Source: an uncultured Alphaproteobacteria bacterium (GTDB lineage: Bacteria; Pseudomonadota; Alphaproteobacteria; HIMB59; GCA-002718135). Taken from it: DNA of 47,436 bases. Below the pieces are notes generated by a model that saw only the letters and a program-made list of their open reading frames with translations, made no database searches and was not told the origin of the DNA. Both the position numbers and the translations under genes were made by a program. The DNA is taken from assembly GCA_902569865.1 (NCBI GenBank), contig CACFVT010000006.1, positions 1 to 47,436 of the forward strand, in the 5' to 3' direction. This document shows, piece after piece, positions 1 to 9,026 of the stretch (positions are counted from its first letter, which is position 1; each line of letters starts with the position of its first letter).

Positions 1-647
1 TAGATTTCAAATTCAAGTTTTTCTATATCTCCATTTTCTAATAAAGTTAGTTTAAATCCATCATTAAGATTAAATATATATATATTCTTTTCTTTTTTTA
101 TAGAACCTTTTTTAGCATTTTCCTCTGAATCTGATCCATCGTTAAAATCTTTCTTATTCTTTTTAAAATCAATAATTGTATTTTCATTTAATTCTAGAAA
201 ATTTGAAAAAATTATCTTTTCAAAATTAATGGTATTTCTTAATTCATATTCATTTAATTTATATTTTTCATAAATATTAGGTGAAAGGTAAGAATTAAAA
301 AAAATACTTATAAATATTATTAATATTAAAAAAAATAAAAAAGGTTTTTTTATTACATTTGTATTTAAGCCAAGTGAATAAATTGTTATTATTTCTCTAT
401 CTTTAAATAATTTTATAAATGTTATTGATATTCCTATTATTACAATAAAAGGCAAAATAATTGTCAATAAATTTGGTATTAGATAGATTGATAAAATTAA
501 AATTGATAAAGAATCTATTTGCATTAAATTAGATATGGAAATCAATCGTGTAAACTGCAATAACCAGGCTATAGACAAAAAAATAAATAAAATAAGAAAA
601 AAACCTTTTAATAGTTCATTAAAAATATAAACATTTAATTTATTCAT
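1..647 (-). CDS. lptF: LPS export permease LptF, N-terminal 215 residues (cut by window edge)
   Basis: I translated this by hand from the ATG at 647 down to the window start; the 3' end lies outside. LptF/LptG (YjgP/YjgQ family) form the inner-membrane permease that, with LptB ATPase, extracts lipopolysaccharide for transport to the outer membrane. The N-terminus is typical: a short amphipathic start, then a membrane segment at about residues 15-35, two more at about 45-75 and 95-120, and a polar stretch that begins the periplasmic beta-jellyroll. Residues 171-180 read [10 protein letters not shown]. This block is identical at DNA level to the ndk active-site region about 1 kb away and is not an expected LptF motif. 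The gene diverges from ndk. LptF rather than LptG is judged from the N-terminal pattern only. Confidence 0.75.
   Translation of the reverse strand, partial: MNKLNVYIFNELLKGFFLILFIFLSIAWLLQFTRLISISNLMQIDSLSILILSIYLIPNLLTIILPFIVIIGISITFIKLFKDREIITIYSLGLNTNVIKKPFLFFLILIIFISIFFNSYLSPNIYEKYKLNEYELRNTINFEKIIFSNFLELNENTIIDFKKNKKDFNDGSDSEENAKKGSIKKEKNIYIFNLNDGFKLTLLENGDIEKLEFEI
107..139 (-). repeat. 33-bp perfect inverted copy of an ndk segment, inside lptF
   Basis: Read on the minus strand, positions 139 down to 107 are base-for-base identical to 1141-1173 on the plus strand. The identity stops abruptly at both ends. Because the host genes point in opposite directions, the copies form an inverted repeat, and both are read in the same frame, as [10 protein letters not shown]. 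Confidence 0.9.
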
Positions 648-739
648 ATTTAAAAATATTTTTTAAATAAATTATTTATTTTAATCAAAATTATTTTATT
701 AATATTCATAATATATATTTTAGATGCATTTTCATCAAA

Positions 740-766
740 TTGTAGACAAAATATTATATATATACT
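740..766 (+). promoter_or_regulatory. candidate promoter of ndk
   Basis: In the 150-bp gap between the divergent lptF and ndk starts, a TTGTAG at 740-745 is followed 15 bases later by TATACT at 761-766, about 32 bases before the ndk ATG. A -35 shifted to 738-743 would give 17-bp spacing. In DNA this AT-rich such matches are common, so this is tentative. Confidence 0.3.
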
Positions 767-797
767 AAGAAATTAATTTATATACAATTGAGTTTTT

Positions 798-1214
798 ATG
801 AGTCTAACATTTTCAATTATTAAACCTGATGCTACAAAAAGAAATATAACAGGTAGTATAAATGAATTAATTGAAAAAAATGGTTTAAGAATTATTGCAC
901 AAAAAAGAATAAAACTCACAAATGAACAAGCTGAACAATTTTATGATGTTCACAATGACAAACCTTTTTTTAGAGATTTAATTGAATATATGACTTCTGA
1001 GCCAGTTGTAGTTCAAGTGCTATCAAGTGATAACGCAGTTAAGAAATATAGAGAAGTAATGGGAGCAACTAATCCTGATAATGCTTCAGATGGTACAATT
1101 AGAAAATTATTCGCATTAAATGTACAAGAAAATTCTGTTCATGGATCAGATTCAGAGGAAAATGCTAAAAAAGAAATTGAATTTTTCTTCAATGAAAATG
1201 AAATAGTAGGCTAG
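798..1214 (+). CDS. ndk: nucleoside diphosphate kinase
   Basis: Ndk transfers the gamma phosphate from ATP to nucleoside diphosphates through a phospho-histidine and so balances the cytosolic NTP pools. The 138 residues match the bacterial family length. The N-terminal FSIIKPDA strand, the [11 protein letters not shown] stretch, the MGATNP motif and the catalytic NSVHGSDS motif (His115) are all present. The start is the ATG at 798; a weak GAG lies just upstream. It stands alone, divergent from lptF and convergent with the small gene at 1215-1340, whose stop codon directly abuts the ndk stop. Its active-site DNA (1141-1173) is duplicated exactly inside lptF. Confidence 0.96.
   Translation: MSLTFSIIKPDATKRNITGSINELIEKNGLRIIAQKRIKLTNEQAEQFYDVHNDKPFFRDLIEYMTSEPVVVQVLSSDNAVKKYREVMGATNPDNASDGTIRKLFALNVQENSVHGSDSEENAKKEIEFFFNENEIVG
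1141..1173 (+). repeat. 33-bp ndk segment duplicated in lptF
   Basis: This is the presumed source copy of the inverted repeat shared with 107-139. It covers the codons just after the catalytic His115. GSDS is a conserved family motif here, so ndk is the natural origin and lptF the recipient (inference). Confidence 0.9.
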
Positions 1215-1340
1215 TTAAAAAAGATTAAAAATCATTGCAAGAATAATAAAAAAGAAAACTATAGTATAAATTATCAATCTATTGAATGATTTCCAAGTTT
1301 TTGCCTTATCTTTGACTACATTTTATTTAGTATAATCCAT
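1215..1340 (-). pseudogene. small aa3-oxidase-subunit-IV-like membrane protein with an in-frame stop
   Basis: On the minus strand a frame from ATG at 1340 to TAA at 1215-1217 encodes 41 codons. They comprise a five-residue start (MDYTK), an in-frame TAA at codon 6 (1323-1325), then a polar stretch AKTWKSFNRL and one strongly hydrophobic helix ending IILAMIFNLF. A charged segment with a Trp/Phe pair followed by a single helix of about 20 residues is typical of the short subunit IV of alphaproteobacterial aa3-type cytochrome c oxidases. No standard start codon lies between the stop and the conserved part except an inner TTG at residue 22. So it is either a nonsense mutant, a gene using an unusual start, or a sequencing error. 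The family call comes from the pattern only. Confidence 0.42.
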
Positions 1341-1387
1341 ATAACTTATTTAAGATTTATTCTTTATAAATTACATGTTTAAAATTT

Positions 1388-2416
1388 ATGCTAATTATTA
1401 GATATATTGTGATTGCATGGTTTTTAACCAATAATATATTTGCTAATGACTTATATTATTCTGATGAGTTTGAAATTAAATTTAAATCTGAAAATATTAA
1501 ACTTAAAAAAGAAGAATTTATTAATATATTTAAACACTCTAGCTTTAAAAAATTAATTCATTCATTGCTAACTGATTATGAATATGAAAGGGTAAATAAT
1601 ATTATAACAATTGATTTAATTAATAATTTTTTATTCAGTTTAATTATTAATGAGGAAAAAATAAATAATAATAATTATTCATCCAAAATACAACTTACAT
1701 ACGACAATTCAAAAATTATTAATTATTTCATAAATAATAATATTAATTTTATTCCTTATGATCCAGAAAAATTTCTAATAATTATTTTTGATCAAAAACT
1801 ATTTTCTGAAAAAATTTTATCAAAAGAAAATGTTTTTTATGAGTATTTGAATTTAAATAATTTAAAATATGAATATTTCGTTGCTCCCAATTTGGATATA
1901 AATGATAGATATATTATAAAAAAAGAAGATTTTTTATCAAAAAAAATTAAAAATCATGCAAAGTTAGTTAATAAATATAAATACAAAAATATTCTTTTAG
2001 TACACTCAATATCTGATCTAAATGGTGTTAATATAAATTCTTATGTTTATAAAAATAATAATTTTGAATTAATAGATAATATTTATTTTTCAGAAATTGA
2101 TTATGAATTATTTTTTAATAATTTACATAAAAAAACTTTGAATTATTGGAAAAATAATAATATTGTTAATTCATCTAAAATTACTAATCTAACTTGTAGA
2201 ATAAAAACATTAAATTTAATTGAATTAAAAAAAATAAAAGAAATTATTAAGAAAAATAATATAATCAAAAATATAAATGCCGAATCAATATCTTATAATA
2301 ATAGTACATATAATTTATTATATTATGGGAATTTAAATATTTTAATTAATTCCTTATATAAAGATAAACTTGAATTAAAATCTTATAACGATAAATGTAG
2401 TATTACAATCTTATGA
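1388..2416 (+). CDS. DUF2066 family protein with signal peptide
   Basis: A 342-residue exported protein. The N-terminus has a short hydrophobic segment ending IFAND, consistent with a cleavable signal peptide. Residues about 40-125 follow the DUF2066 pattern: a helix with FKKLIHSLL, a variable loop, then a strand-turn (SKIQLTYDNSKIINYFINNNIN) that resembles the family's YDPxAVxxLLxxxGV motif. The rest is very rich in Asn, Ile and Lys and cannot be assigned. DUF2066 genes commonly sit directly upstream of hda in alphaproteobacteria. Here the stop overlaps the hda start by four bases (ATGA), so the two are co-translated. No biochemical function is known to me. Confidence 0.65.
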   Translation: MLIIRYIVIAWFLTNNIFANDLYYSDEFEIKFKSENIKLKKEEFINIFKHSSFKKLIHSLLTDYEYERVNNIITIDLINNFLFSLIINEEKINNNNYSSKIQLTYDNSKIINYFINNNINFIPYDPEKFLIIIFDQKLFSEKILSKENVFYEYLNLNNLKYEYFVAPNLDINDRYIIKKEDFLSKKIKNHAKLVNKYKYKNILLVHSISDLNGVNINSYVYKNNNFELIDNIYFSEIDYELFFNNLHKKTLNYWKNNNIVNSSKITNLTCRIKTLNLIELKKIKEIIKKNNIIKNINAESISYNNSTYNLLYYGNLNILINSLYKDKLELKSYNDKCSITIL

Positions 2417-3045
2417 GTCATCAAGAATATTTTAATTATAATTTAAAAGAGATTAAAGATTCATCTAATTTTTTTGTAAATAATACTAATGCACAATCAT
2501 ATAATATTGTAATTAATAATAATAAAATAAAAAATATTTTTCTAAAAGCACCTAATAAATCTGGCAAATCCCACCTGATCAATATGTGGGTAAAAAATAA
2601 TCAAGCTATAATATATAAAAATAACTTAAAAGAGATTCTTGATTCAAAAAAAAATGTTGCAATTGATAATTTATTTCTGAAATTAATAGAAGAGGATATT
2701 TTTCATATAATTAATCATTGTAAAAATGAAAATTTGAAAATTTTTATAACTTCCAACTTGAATATAAATCAATATAACTTCAAACTAACTGATTTAAAAT
2801 CAAGATTAAAAACTTTTTATAATGTATCTATTTTAAATCCTGATGATGAAATGGTTAAAATTATATTAACCAAACTATTACATGAAAAGCAATTTATTAT
2901 AAAAAATCCAGAAATATTTGAATTTCTAGTTAAGAGAATTGAAAGATCATACCAAAGTATTTATAATATTGTTAAAACACTTGATAAGTTTTCACTTCAA
3001 AACAAACGCCAATTAACAATACCATTAATTAAGGAAATACTATAA
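2413..3045 (+). CDS. hda: DnaA-related initiator inactivator Hda
   Basis: Hda is a truncated DnaA-like AAA+ protein. With the DNA-loaded sliding clamp it stimulates ATP hydrolysis by DnaA and so prevents re-initiation. The 210 residues carry a Walker A motif at about 46-53 (APNKSGKS) and a Walker-B-like AIDNLF at about 84. The C-terminal lid has the family's [11 protein letters not shown] and [17 protein letters not shown] segments. The DNA-binding domain IV of DnaA is absent, which separates it from DnaA itself. It overlaps the DUF2066 gene by four bases, and aspS follows after 11 bp. The second Walker B acidic residue is Asn here rather than Asp/Glu, so ATP hydrolysis may be weak. Confidence 0.82.
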   Translation: MSHQEYFNYNLKEIKDSSNFFVNNTNAQSYNIVINNNKIKNIFLKAPNKSGKSHLINMWVKNNQAIIYKNNLKEILDSKKNVAIDNLFLKLIEEDIFHIINHCKNENLKIFITSNLNINQYNFKLTDLKSRLKTFYNVSILNPDDEMVKIILTKLLHEKQFIIKNPEIFEFLVKRIERSYQSIYNIVKTLDKFSLQNKRQLTIPLIKEIL

Positions 3046-3056
3046 ATACCAGAAAA

Positions 3057-4832
3057 ATGAACATTTACAGATCCCACTATTGCTCTGAGCTTAATATTAC
3101 AAATCTTAATCAAGAAGTTGTTTTAAGTGGTTGGGTTGATACTATAAGAGATCATGGAAATTTAATTTTTATTGATTTAAGAGATAATTATGGAATCACT
3201 CAATGTGTTGTAGATGCAAAACATAAACTTTTTAATCAGATAACTAAATTAAGCAACGAAAGTGTTATTAAAGTCAAAGGTATTGTTCTCAAAAGATCAA
3301 ATGAGACTGTTAACAAAAATATTCCCACTGGAGAAATTGAAGTAAAAATCGATTCCTATAATCTATTGTCTATTTCAGAAGTATTACCTTTGCCTGTAAA
3401 TTCAGACATTGAATATGGTGAAGAAGTAAGATTAAAAAATCGTTTTCTTGATTTAAGAAGGAATAAACTTCATAAAAATATTTTATTGAGAAGTAAAATT
3501 ATTTCTTCAATTAGAGAAAAGATGTCATCAGCAGGATTTACAGAATTTCAAACTCCAATTTTAACTTCTACTTCTCCTGAAGGTGCAAGAGATTATTTAG
3601 TTCCTTCTAGAATCCATCATGGTCAATTTTATGCACTTCCTCAAGCGCCCCAACAATTTAAACAATTACTAATGATGGCAGGTTTTGATAAATATTTTCA
3701 AATTGCTCCATGTTTTAGGGATGAGGACAGTAGAGCAGACAGATCACCTGGAGAATTTTATCAATTAGATTTTGAAATGAGTTTTGTTACACAAGATGAT
3801 GTGTTCAATTCAATTGAACCAGTATTGTATGAAGTTTTTGATGAAAATAAAAATTATCATACGGATGAAAATGTAACTGTAAGCAGTTATCCTTTCAAAA
3901 GAATACCTTATGATGAGTCTCTTGAAATCTACGGTACTGATAAACCAGATTTAAGAAATCCTTTAGTAATTAGAGATTGTACAGATATTTTTAAAGATTC
4001 AGACTTTAAAATATTTAGCAGCTTAATTGAGAAAAATTATAAAGTTAAAGGTATCATAGTGAGTAATACTTCTGACAAACCGCGAAGCTTTTTTGATAAA
4101 TTAAATAATTGGGCAAGAGAAGAGGGTGCTGCAGGATTGGGATATATTAGCTATTCTGATAATGAACATAAAGGACCAATTGCTAAAAATTTAGATACTA
4201 AAAGATTAAATCAACTTAAATTGCAAGATGGAGAATCTATATTTTTTGTTTGTGATATTCAAAAAGATGCCCAGTTGTTTGCTGGCAAAGTTCGTGATAA
4301 ATTGTGTTTAGATTTAAATTTACTTAATAAAAATGCTTTTGAATTTTGTTGGATTGTAGACTTTCCTATGTATGAAATTGATGAAAGTACAAATAAGATT
4401 GAGTTTAGTCATAATCCTTTTTCTATGCCTCAAGGTGAAATGGACTCACTTTTAAATAAAGATCCGTTAGACATAAAAGCTTATCAGTATGATATAATCT
4501 GTAATGGTGTTGAATTATCTTCTGGCGCTATAAGAAATCATAGACCTGATATAATGTATAAAGCTTTTGAAATAGCAGGGTATAAAAAAGAAGAATTAGA
4601 AAGAAAATTTTCTGGAATGTTAAATGCAATGAAATTTGGAGCACCTCCTCATGGGGGTAGCGCTCCTGGAATTGATAGAATTGTAATGTTACTAGCAAAT
4701 GAACCTAATATTAGAGAAGTAATTGCCTTTCCAATGAATCAACAAGCAATGGATTTAATGATGAATGCACCAGCTGAAATTGATAAAGAAAGACTTTCAG
4801 AATTAGGTCTGAAATTAGTAGATAAAAATTAA
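3057..4832 (+). CDS. aspS: aspartyl-tRNA synthetase
   Basis: A cytosolic class IIb synthetase that charges tRNA with aspartate. At 591 residues it has the usual bacterial layout: an N-terminal OB-fold anticodon-binding domain (1-110, with [19 protein letters not shown]), the catalytic core with motif 2 around [22 protein letters not shown], the bacterial GAD insertion (about 290-420), and motif 3 in the C-terminal [12 protein letters not shown]. Alphaproteobacterial AspRS is often non-discriminating, serving tRNA-Asn together with GatCAB; I cannot tell which applies here. The gene follows hda by 11 bp, and its 3' end overlaps the convergent EamA gene by 18 bp. Confidence 0.96.
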   Translation: MNIYRSHYCSELNITNLNQEVVLSGWVDTIRDHGNLIFIDLRDNYGITQCVVDAKHKLFNQITKLSNESVIKVKGIVLKRSNETVNKNIPTGEIEVKIDSYNLLSISEVLPLPVNSDIEYGEEVRLKNRFLDLRRNKLHKNILLRSKIISSIREKMSSAGFTEFQTPILTSTSPEGARDYLVPSRIHHGQFYALPQAPQQFKQLLMMAGFDKYFQIAPCFRDEDSRADRSPGEFYQLDFEMSFVTQDDVFNSIEPVLYEVFDENKNYHTDENVTVSSYPFKRIPYDESLEIYGTDKPDLRNPLVIRDCTDIFKDSDFKIFSSLIEKNYKVKGIIVSNTSDKPRSFFDKLNNWAREEGAAGLGYISYSDNEHKGPIAKNLDTKRLNQLKLQDGESIFFVCDIQKDAQLFAGKVRDKLCLDLNLLNKNAFEFCWIVDFPMYEIDESTNKIEFSHNPFSMPQGEMDSLLNKDPLDIKAYQYDIICNGVELSSGAIRNHRPDIMYKAFEIAGYKKEELERKFSGMLNAMKFGAPPHGGSAPGIDRIVMLLANEPNIREVIAFPMNQQAMDLMMNAPAEIDKERLSELGLKLVDKN

Positions 4833-5708
4833 ACCAGATCCAATTATTGCCAAAATTGTACCTATCCAAGCGCCTATAGCAGGCATCTTTTTTGTTATAA
4901 GCCATATTAATAATAAAATCATAATAGGACTTGTAGATGAAAGGGTAGCTACTATACCTGCATCTGCTTTTTGAAGAGCTATAAGCAAAAGACTCATACC
5001 TAAAGCCATTCCTAAAAAACCACTTGCTATAGATTGACTTATAATTTTTATATTTAATGAATCTTTTTGATTAAAGATTTCATAATTTAAGAAAAAAGTG
5101 AATGCTAAAAATATAAATGAAATAGCTGTTCTTAACGAAGCGGAAGCAATAGGATCTGCTCCCAAGGATAAAATTGGTTTCATCATAATTAATCCAATAG
5201 CTTGACATAATGCAGCTGCTATACCAAAGACAATCCCTAAATATATATTGCCTTCTATAACTTCCCATCTATGACTTTTATCTCTACTGCTGCCATAAGC
5301 AATTGCAATTACAACTCCAAAGAAAACAACAAAACAACCTATTAAATTAATTAGAGACATTATTTCGTGTAAAAAAATTATGTTTAAAATAACAGTAAAT
5401 GGTGCTGCTAAAGAAAATAAAATGTTATTTCGCCTTGGACCAATTTTTTGAAGAGCTATAAATAACAATGTATCACCTAAAAATACGCCTATTATTCCGG
5501 ATAACAAAATAGTAAATAATAAATCTTGATTTATTGTGTCCCAAGTATCTAAGTAAAATGTACAACTAATTAACATTATAGAGACAAAAAATAGTCTAAT
5601 TCTATTAAATGCTAATCCACCAATTCTTCTGGTTACATCTGCAGAAATAAGAGAGGCAATTGCCCAACATAATGCAGCCAATATAGCAATTAAATAATAT
5701 AGAAGCAT
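4815..5708 (-). CDS. EamA/DMT-superfamily transporter
   Basis: A 297-residue inner-membrane protein with ten predicted helices arranged as two EamA repeats (about 1-138 and 150-297). Each repeat has the family's small-residue-rich helices ([27 protein letters not shown]). EamA proteins are mostly exporters of amino acids or other metabolites; the substrate cannot be read from sequence. It is convergent with aspS and overlaps its last 18 bases. It lies downstream of a small membrane ORF on the same strand, nine bases away, so the two are probably co-transcribed. Confidence 0.85.
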   Translation of the reverse strand: MLLYYLIAILAALCWAIASLISADVTRRIGGLAFNRIRLFFVSIMLISCTFYLDTWDTINQDLLFTILLSGIIGVFLGDTLLFIALQKIGPRRNNILFSLAAPFTVILNIIFLHEIMSLINLIGCFVVFFGVVIAIAYGSSRDKSHRWEVIEGNIYLGIVFGIAAALCQAIGLIMMKPILSLGADPIASASLRTAISFIFLAFTFFLNYEIFNQKDSLNIKIISQSIASGFLGMALGMSLLLIALQKADAGIVATLSSTSPIMILLLIWLITKKMPAIGAWIGTILAIIGSGLIFIY

Positions 5709-5717
5709 GTTATGATA

Positions 5718-5906
5718 TTAAAAAATGCTTAAAATAAATTTTATAGGTATTGATAAGTATTCACCTAGAAGATGTTCTTGTAAAAAAACTCTTTTTATTA
5801 AGCCAGTCCATCTAAGAAAAGCATAAATAATTAAAACCCACAAATAAATTCCAAATATATAATTTAAGTAAGATATTATTTTTTTAAATTGATTATAATA
5901 ACTCAT
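5718..5906 (-). CDS. small membrane protein, unrecognised
   Basis: A 62-residue frame from the ATG at 5906, with one clear hydrophobic helix (NYIFGIYLWVLIIYAFLRW) and a hydrophobic C-terminus. The helix faintly recalls the start of YggT-type proteins, but the family signature is not present. A longer form would need an upstream non-ATG start inside the opposite gene. It lies nine bases before the EamA gene. Its ATG and the ATG of the divergent glycosylase are only three bases apart, so each gene's leader lies in the other's coding sequence. It could be spurious. Confidence 0.45.
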   Translation of the reverse strand: MSYYNQFKKIISYLNYIFGIYLWVLIIYAFLRWTGLIKRVFLQEHLLGEYLSIPIKFILSIF

Positions 5907-5909
5907 ATT

Positions 5910-6527
5910 ATGAAACCTAAATATTGGAATAAAGGTAAGATTCACTTATCAAACAAAGATAAAGTTTTGAAGAAAATTATTGATCAATTTTATGATCAAT
6001 CTTTACAATTGAATGATAATAGCTTTCATGCTCTTATAAATTCAATTATTGGACAACAAATATCAGTATCAGCTGCTAATTCTATGAAGAAAAAATTATT
6101 TGTCCTTAAAAAAAATATTACACCAAGAACAATTAAAAATATTAAAAAAAATGACCTAAGAAATTGTGGTCTCTCTAAACAAAAAATTTTATACATTAAT
6201 AATATTGCCGATTTTTTTTTGCTAAATAAAGAATTCATTAATAAACTAAATAAAGTTAATGATTTAGAGATAAGAGAAAAATTAATTGAAATAAAAGGAA
6301 TAGGTAATTGGACAATTGATATGTTTTTAATATTCACTATTGGAAGTTCTAATATTTTTCCATCCGGCGATCTTGGATTTGTAAAAGCTATAAGTAAACA
6401 TTATAATAAAGATTTACCCATTAGTGAAAAATTTTTATCAAAGCTTTTTAAAAGATGGAGCCCATATTCCTCAATTGCTACATGGTATCTTTGGAGGTCT
6501 TTAGATCCAATACCAGTTAGTTATTAA
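5910..6527 (+). CDS. AlkA-like DNA-3-methyladenine glycosylase (HhH-GPD)
   Basis: A base-excision-repair enzyme that removes alkylated bases such as 3-methyladenine. The HhH-GPD fold shows in LINSIIGQQISVSAANSM (helix that inserts into DNA), the helix-hairpin-helix LIEIKGIGNWTIDMFL at about residues 130-145, and FPSGDLGFVKAI, which carries the catalytic Asp. At 205 residues it is the short AlkA form lacking the N-terminal domain of E. coli AlkA. I chose the ATG at 5910 over an in-frame TTG at 5889, which would overlap the divergent small gene. Its 3' end overlaps puuD on the other strand by 11 bases. Confidence 0.86.
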   Translation: MKPKYWNKGKIHLSNKDKVLKKIIDQFYDQSLQLNDNSFHALINSIIGQQISVSAANSMKKKLFVLKKNITPRTIKNIKKNDLRNCGLSKQKILYINNIADFFLLNKEFINKLNKVNDLEIREKLIEIKGIGNWTIDMFLIFTIGSSNIFPSGDLGFVKAISKHYNKDLPISEKFLSKLFKRWSPYSSIATWYLWRSLDPIPVSY

Positions 6528-7731
6528 TATTTGCTCCTTTTTCTATCCAAACTCTTAATATGTTTCTTTCAACTTCGGTTATGCCAGTTATGTTACCTGG
6601 AGGCATAATATCTGAATCTAATGATTGGTCTTTAATACCTTTAATGTTCTTTAGAATATCTTGTGTTGTATCAAAAATAATTCCTAGAGGAGGTTCTTCA
6701 AAACCTTCATAAGTTGGATTATTTGCATGACATACTCCACATCTATATTTAATAATATTTGCTACTTCATTAAAGTTAACTTCTTCAAAAGTATTTTTTT
6801 CTAAGTTTTTATTTATTTTGGGAAGAGATACATATAGCATTAAACATATCATACCTAATGCTGCAGTAGGTAATATCCATACATTAAATTTCTTTTTATT
6901 TCGAAGGTTAAAGTAATGTCTAACTGAAGCTCCAATAACAGAAATTATAGCAAGAATTAACCAATTATACTCATGCCCATAAGTAAAAGGGAAATGTGCG
7001 CTAATCATAATAAATAATACTGGAAGTGTTAAATAGTTATTATGAATTGAGCGCGTTTTTGCAGATAATCCTTTTTTTAAGTCTGGTTTTTTATTAGCCA
7101 ATGCAGCATTAACCATATTTTTTTGAGAAGGTATAATTACATGAAAAACATTTGCAGCCATTATTGTTCCTAAACATGCACCAACATGTATATAAGCGGC
7201 TCTAGATCCATAGATTTTAGTTAGTGCATAACTAACAATTGTTGCTAAAATTAAACCTATTGTAGAAAATAATATCTTATTATCAATTAGAACAGATTTA
7301 CATAAAAAATCATAAACTAACCAAGATCCGGCTAAAAAACTCAAAGAAATTATTATTGCTGTAAATGGATTGATATCACTAATAGTTTTGTCAATCATAA
7401 TGCTTTCAGCATTTAAATAATAAACAATTATTAATAGAGCAAAACCACTAATCCAGGTTGTATATGCTTCCCATTTAAACCAGTGCAATTCTTTTGGAAA
7501 TACTTTTGGTGGACCTTTTAATTTATTAATATGGTAGAAACCACCTGAGTGTACTGACCATAATTCTCCATCAATATCCTCACTATCTATTTCTCTGTCT
7601 AAACGACTATCAAGCCAATTAAAATAAAATGAAGTTCCAATCCAAGCTATACCAACAATTATATGTATCCATCTCACTATTAAATCAAGCCAGTCTAAAA
7701 AAAAGGGTAATAAAGAAGTTAATGTTTCCAT
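6517..7731 (-). CDS. puuD: membrane urate oxidase PuuD with C-terminal cytochrome c
   Basis: PuuD oxidises urate to 5-hydroxyisourate in the inner membrane and passes electrons to a fused cytochrome c, so no hydrogen peroxide should form. The 404 residues show an N-terminal membrane domain of about eight helices (1-310; typical WIHIIVGIAWIGTSFYFNWL start and a conserved HxGGFYH segment). A periplasmic c-type domain follows, with the heme motif CGVCH at about residue 331 and a probable axial Met in SDIMPPGN. It is the last gene of the minus-strand operon, directly abutting guaD, and it fits between XdhABC and HiuH in the pathway. No soluble uricase is seen in the window. Confidence 0.93.
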   Translation of the reverse strand: METLTSLLPFFLDWLDLIVRWIHIIVGIAWIGTSFYFNWLDSRLDREIDSEDIDGELWSVHSGGFYHINKLKGPPKVFPKELHWFKWEAYTTWISGFALLIIVYYLNAESIMIDKTISDINPFTAIIISLSFLAGSWLVYDFLCKSVLIDNKILFSTIGLILATIVSYALTKIYGSRAAYIHVGACLGTIMAANVFHVIIPSQKNMVNAALANKKPDLKKGLSAKTRSIHNNYLTLPVLFIMISAHFPFTYGHEYNWLILAIISVIGASVRHYFNLRNKKKFNVWILPTAALGMICLMLYVSLPKINKNLEKNTFEEVNFNEVANIIKYRCGVCHANNPTYEGFEEPPLGIIFDTTQDILKNIKGIKDQSLDSDIMPPGNITGITEVERNILRVWIEKGANINN

Positions 7732-8199
7732 TTAGTATTCGACCTTGTCTATTTTTTTATCCCAATCTAAAAAAGCTTTTTTTGCTTCTTTTTGACTGAT
7801 TTGTTTCATTTGAATTTTTCTTGAAGATAAATCTTTATTTAGTTCATTATATATAAAATCGTCATCAAATCCTATTTTTGAAGCATCCAATCTAGAATTT
7901 CCATAATAAATTTTATCTATATGTGACCAATAAATTGCACTAAGACACATAGGGCATGGTTCACAACTTGTATATAGTTCACATTTTTCTAAATTAAATG
8001 TATTTAATTTTTTGCAGGCATTTCTTATTGCAATAATTTCAGCATGAGCTGTTGGGTCATTATTAAATGTAACTCTATTTACACCTTCAGCAATTATTTT
8101 ATTTTCTTTAACTATAATGCAGCCAAACGGACCACCATTATTTTTAATATTTTGAATTGATAATTCGATTGCTCTTTTCATAAAATCAATATTTTTCAT
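7732..8199 (-). CDS. guaD: guanine deaminase (cytidine-deaminase fold)
   Basis: It deaminates guanine to xanthine, the entry step of the pathway encoded around it. The 155 residues carry the zinc site of this fold: HAEIIAIR (His ligand and catalytic Glu) and CEPCPMC (two Cys ligands). The GFDDDFIY segment and the YTSCEPCPMCLSAIYW stretch match the B. subtilis GuaD type and separate it from tRNA adenosine deaminase TadA. It overlaps xdhC by four bases and abuts puuD with no gap, so all three are co-translated. The product would feed xanthine dehydrogenase directly. Confidence 0.92.
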   Translation of the reverse strand: MKNIDFMKRAIELSIQNIKNNGGPFGCIIVKENKIIAEGVNRVTFNNDPTAHAEIIAIRNACKKLNTFNLEKCELYTSCEPCPMCLSAIYWSHIDKIYYGNSRLDASKIGFDDDFIYNELNKDLSSRKIQMKQISQKEAKKAFLDWDKKIDKVEY

Positions 8200-9026
8200 A
8201 TTATTTCTTTTATTTTGTTATTTTTAATAACTTTTAAATTATTTTTAATTGATATTATTCTTGTAATAATTGAAAAAGCTATTTCATCAGGATCTTTAGA
8301 ATTACCTATATTTATTCCAATTGGACATTCGATTGTTTCAACTAATAATTTATTATGACCATTTTCTATTAATCTTTTGAAAAATCTATTCTTCTTTGTT
8401 TTAGATCCAATTAAACCTAAAAAGGTAAATTTTTTTTTAAGTACTTCATTTAATATTTTTAGATCATAGTCGTGACTATGTGTCAAAATTACAAAATATG
8501 AATTATCTTTTAAACGAGTAACTATTTCCCAAGGTTTTTTTGAAAGTAAGTAATTAATATTATTAAAATTTGTCATTTTTAAAAAATCTTCTCTAGAATC
8601 TATTAAGAAAATATTAAAATTAATATTTTCTAATTTTGTAATTAATGCTTGCCCTATATGTCCGGCTCCAAAAATATATAAATTAGCAATATTATCATCA
8701 TATAATTTTTCAGTTTTTAGGGCTTCAGATGAATTTTTATGTAGTGAAAGTTTGATTTGAACATAGCCTCCACAGCATTGACCTATACCTGGTCCAAGAG
8801 GTATATTTAGTGACTTTTTATCAATTTTATTATTTATTAAGATTTTTGCTTCTTTTACAACTAAATGTTCTAGATTTCCTCCACCAATAGTTCCAAAAAT
8901 TGTATCATTAGATATCAATATAATATCATCTATTTTATTAGGTGATGATCCTTTAACATTAAAAATTTTTGCTTTTACAATAAAATCTTTATAATTAATT
9001 TTATTATTTAATTTTTTTAATTTCAT
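8196..9026 (-). CDS. xdhC: xanthine dehydrogenase accessory factor XdhC
   Basis: XdhC binds the molybdenum cofactor, protects it, and delivers the sulfurated form to XdhB. The 276 residues show the N-terminal XdhC/CoxI domain (KGSSPNKI..., GTIGGGNLEHLVV, then GPGIGQCCGG at about residues 84-93, whose cysteines are typical of the family). A C-terminal Rossmann domain follows (NLYIFGAGHIGQAL; later GLIGSKTKKNRF). It follows xdhB with no intergenic base, as usual in xdhABC operons. Confidence 0.92.
   Translation of the reverse strand: MKLKKLNNKINYKDFIVKAKIFNVKGSSPNKIDDIILISNDTIFGTIGGGNLEHLVVKEAKILINNKIDKKSLNIPLGPGIGQCCGGYVQIKLSLHKNSSEALKTEKLYDDNIANLYIFGAGHIGQALITKLENINFNIFLIDSREDFLKMTNFNNINYLLSKKPWEIVTRLKDNSYFVILTHSHDYDLKILNEVLKKKFTFLGLIGSKTKKNRFFKRLIENGHNKLLVETIECPIGINIGNSKDPDEIAFSIITRIISIKNNLKVIKNNKIKEII

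Noticed and set aside
107-139. [10 protein letters not shown] in LptF as ordinary protein homology to Ndk
   Set aside because: The DNA is identical over 33 bases with abrupt edges, so this is a copied DNA segment and not protein-level convergence.
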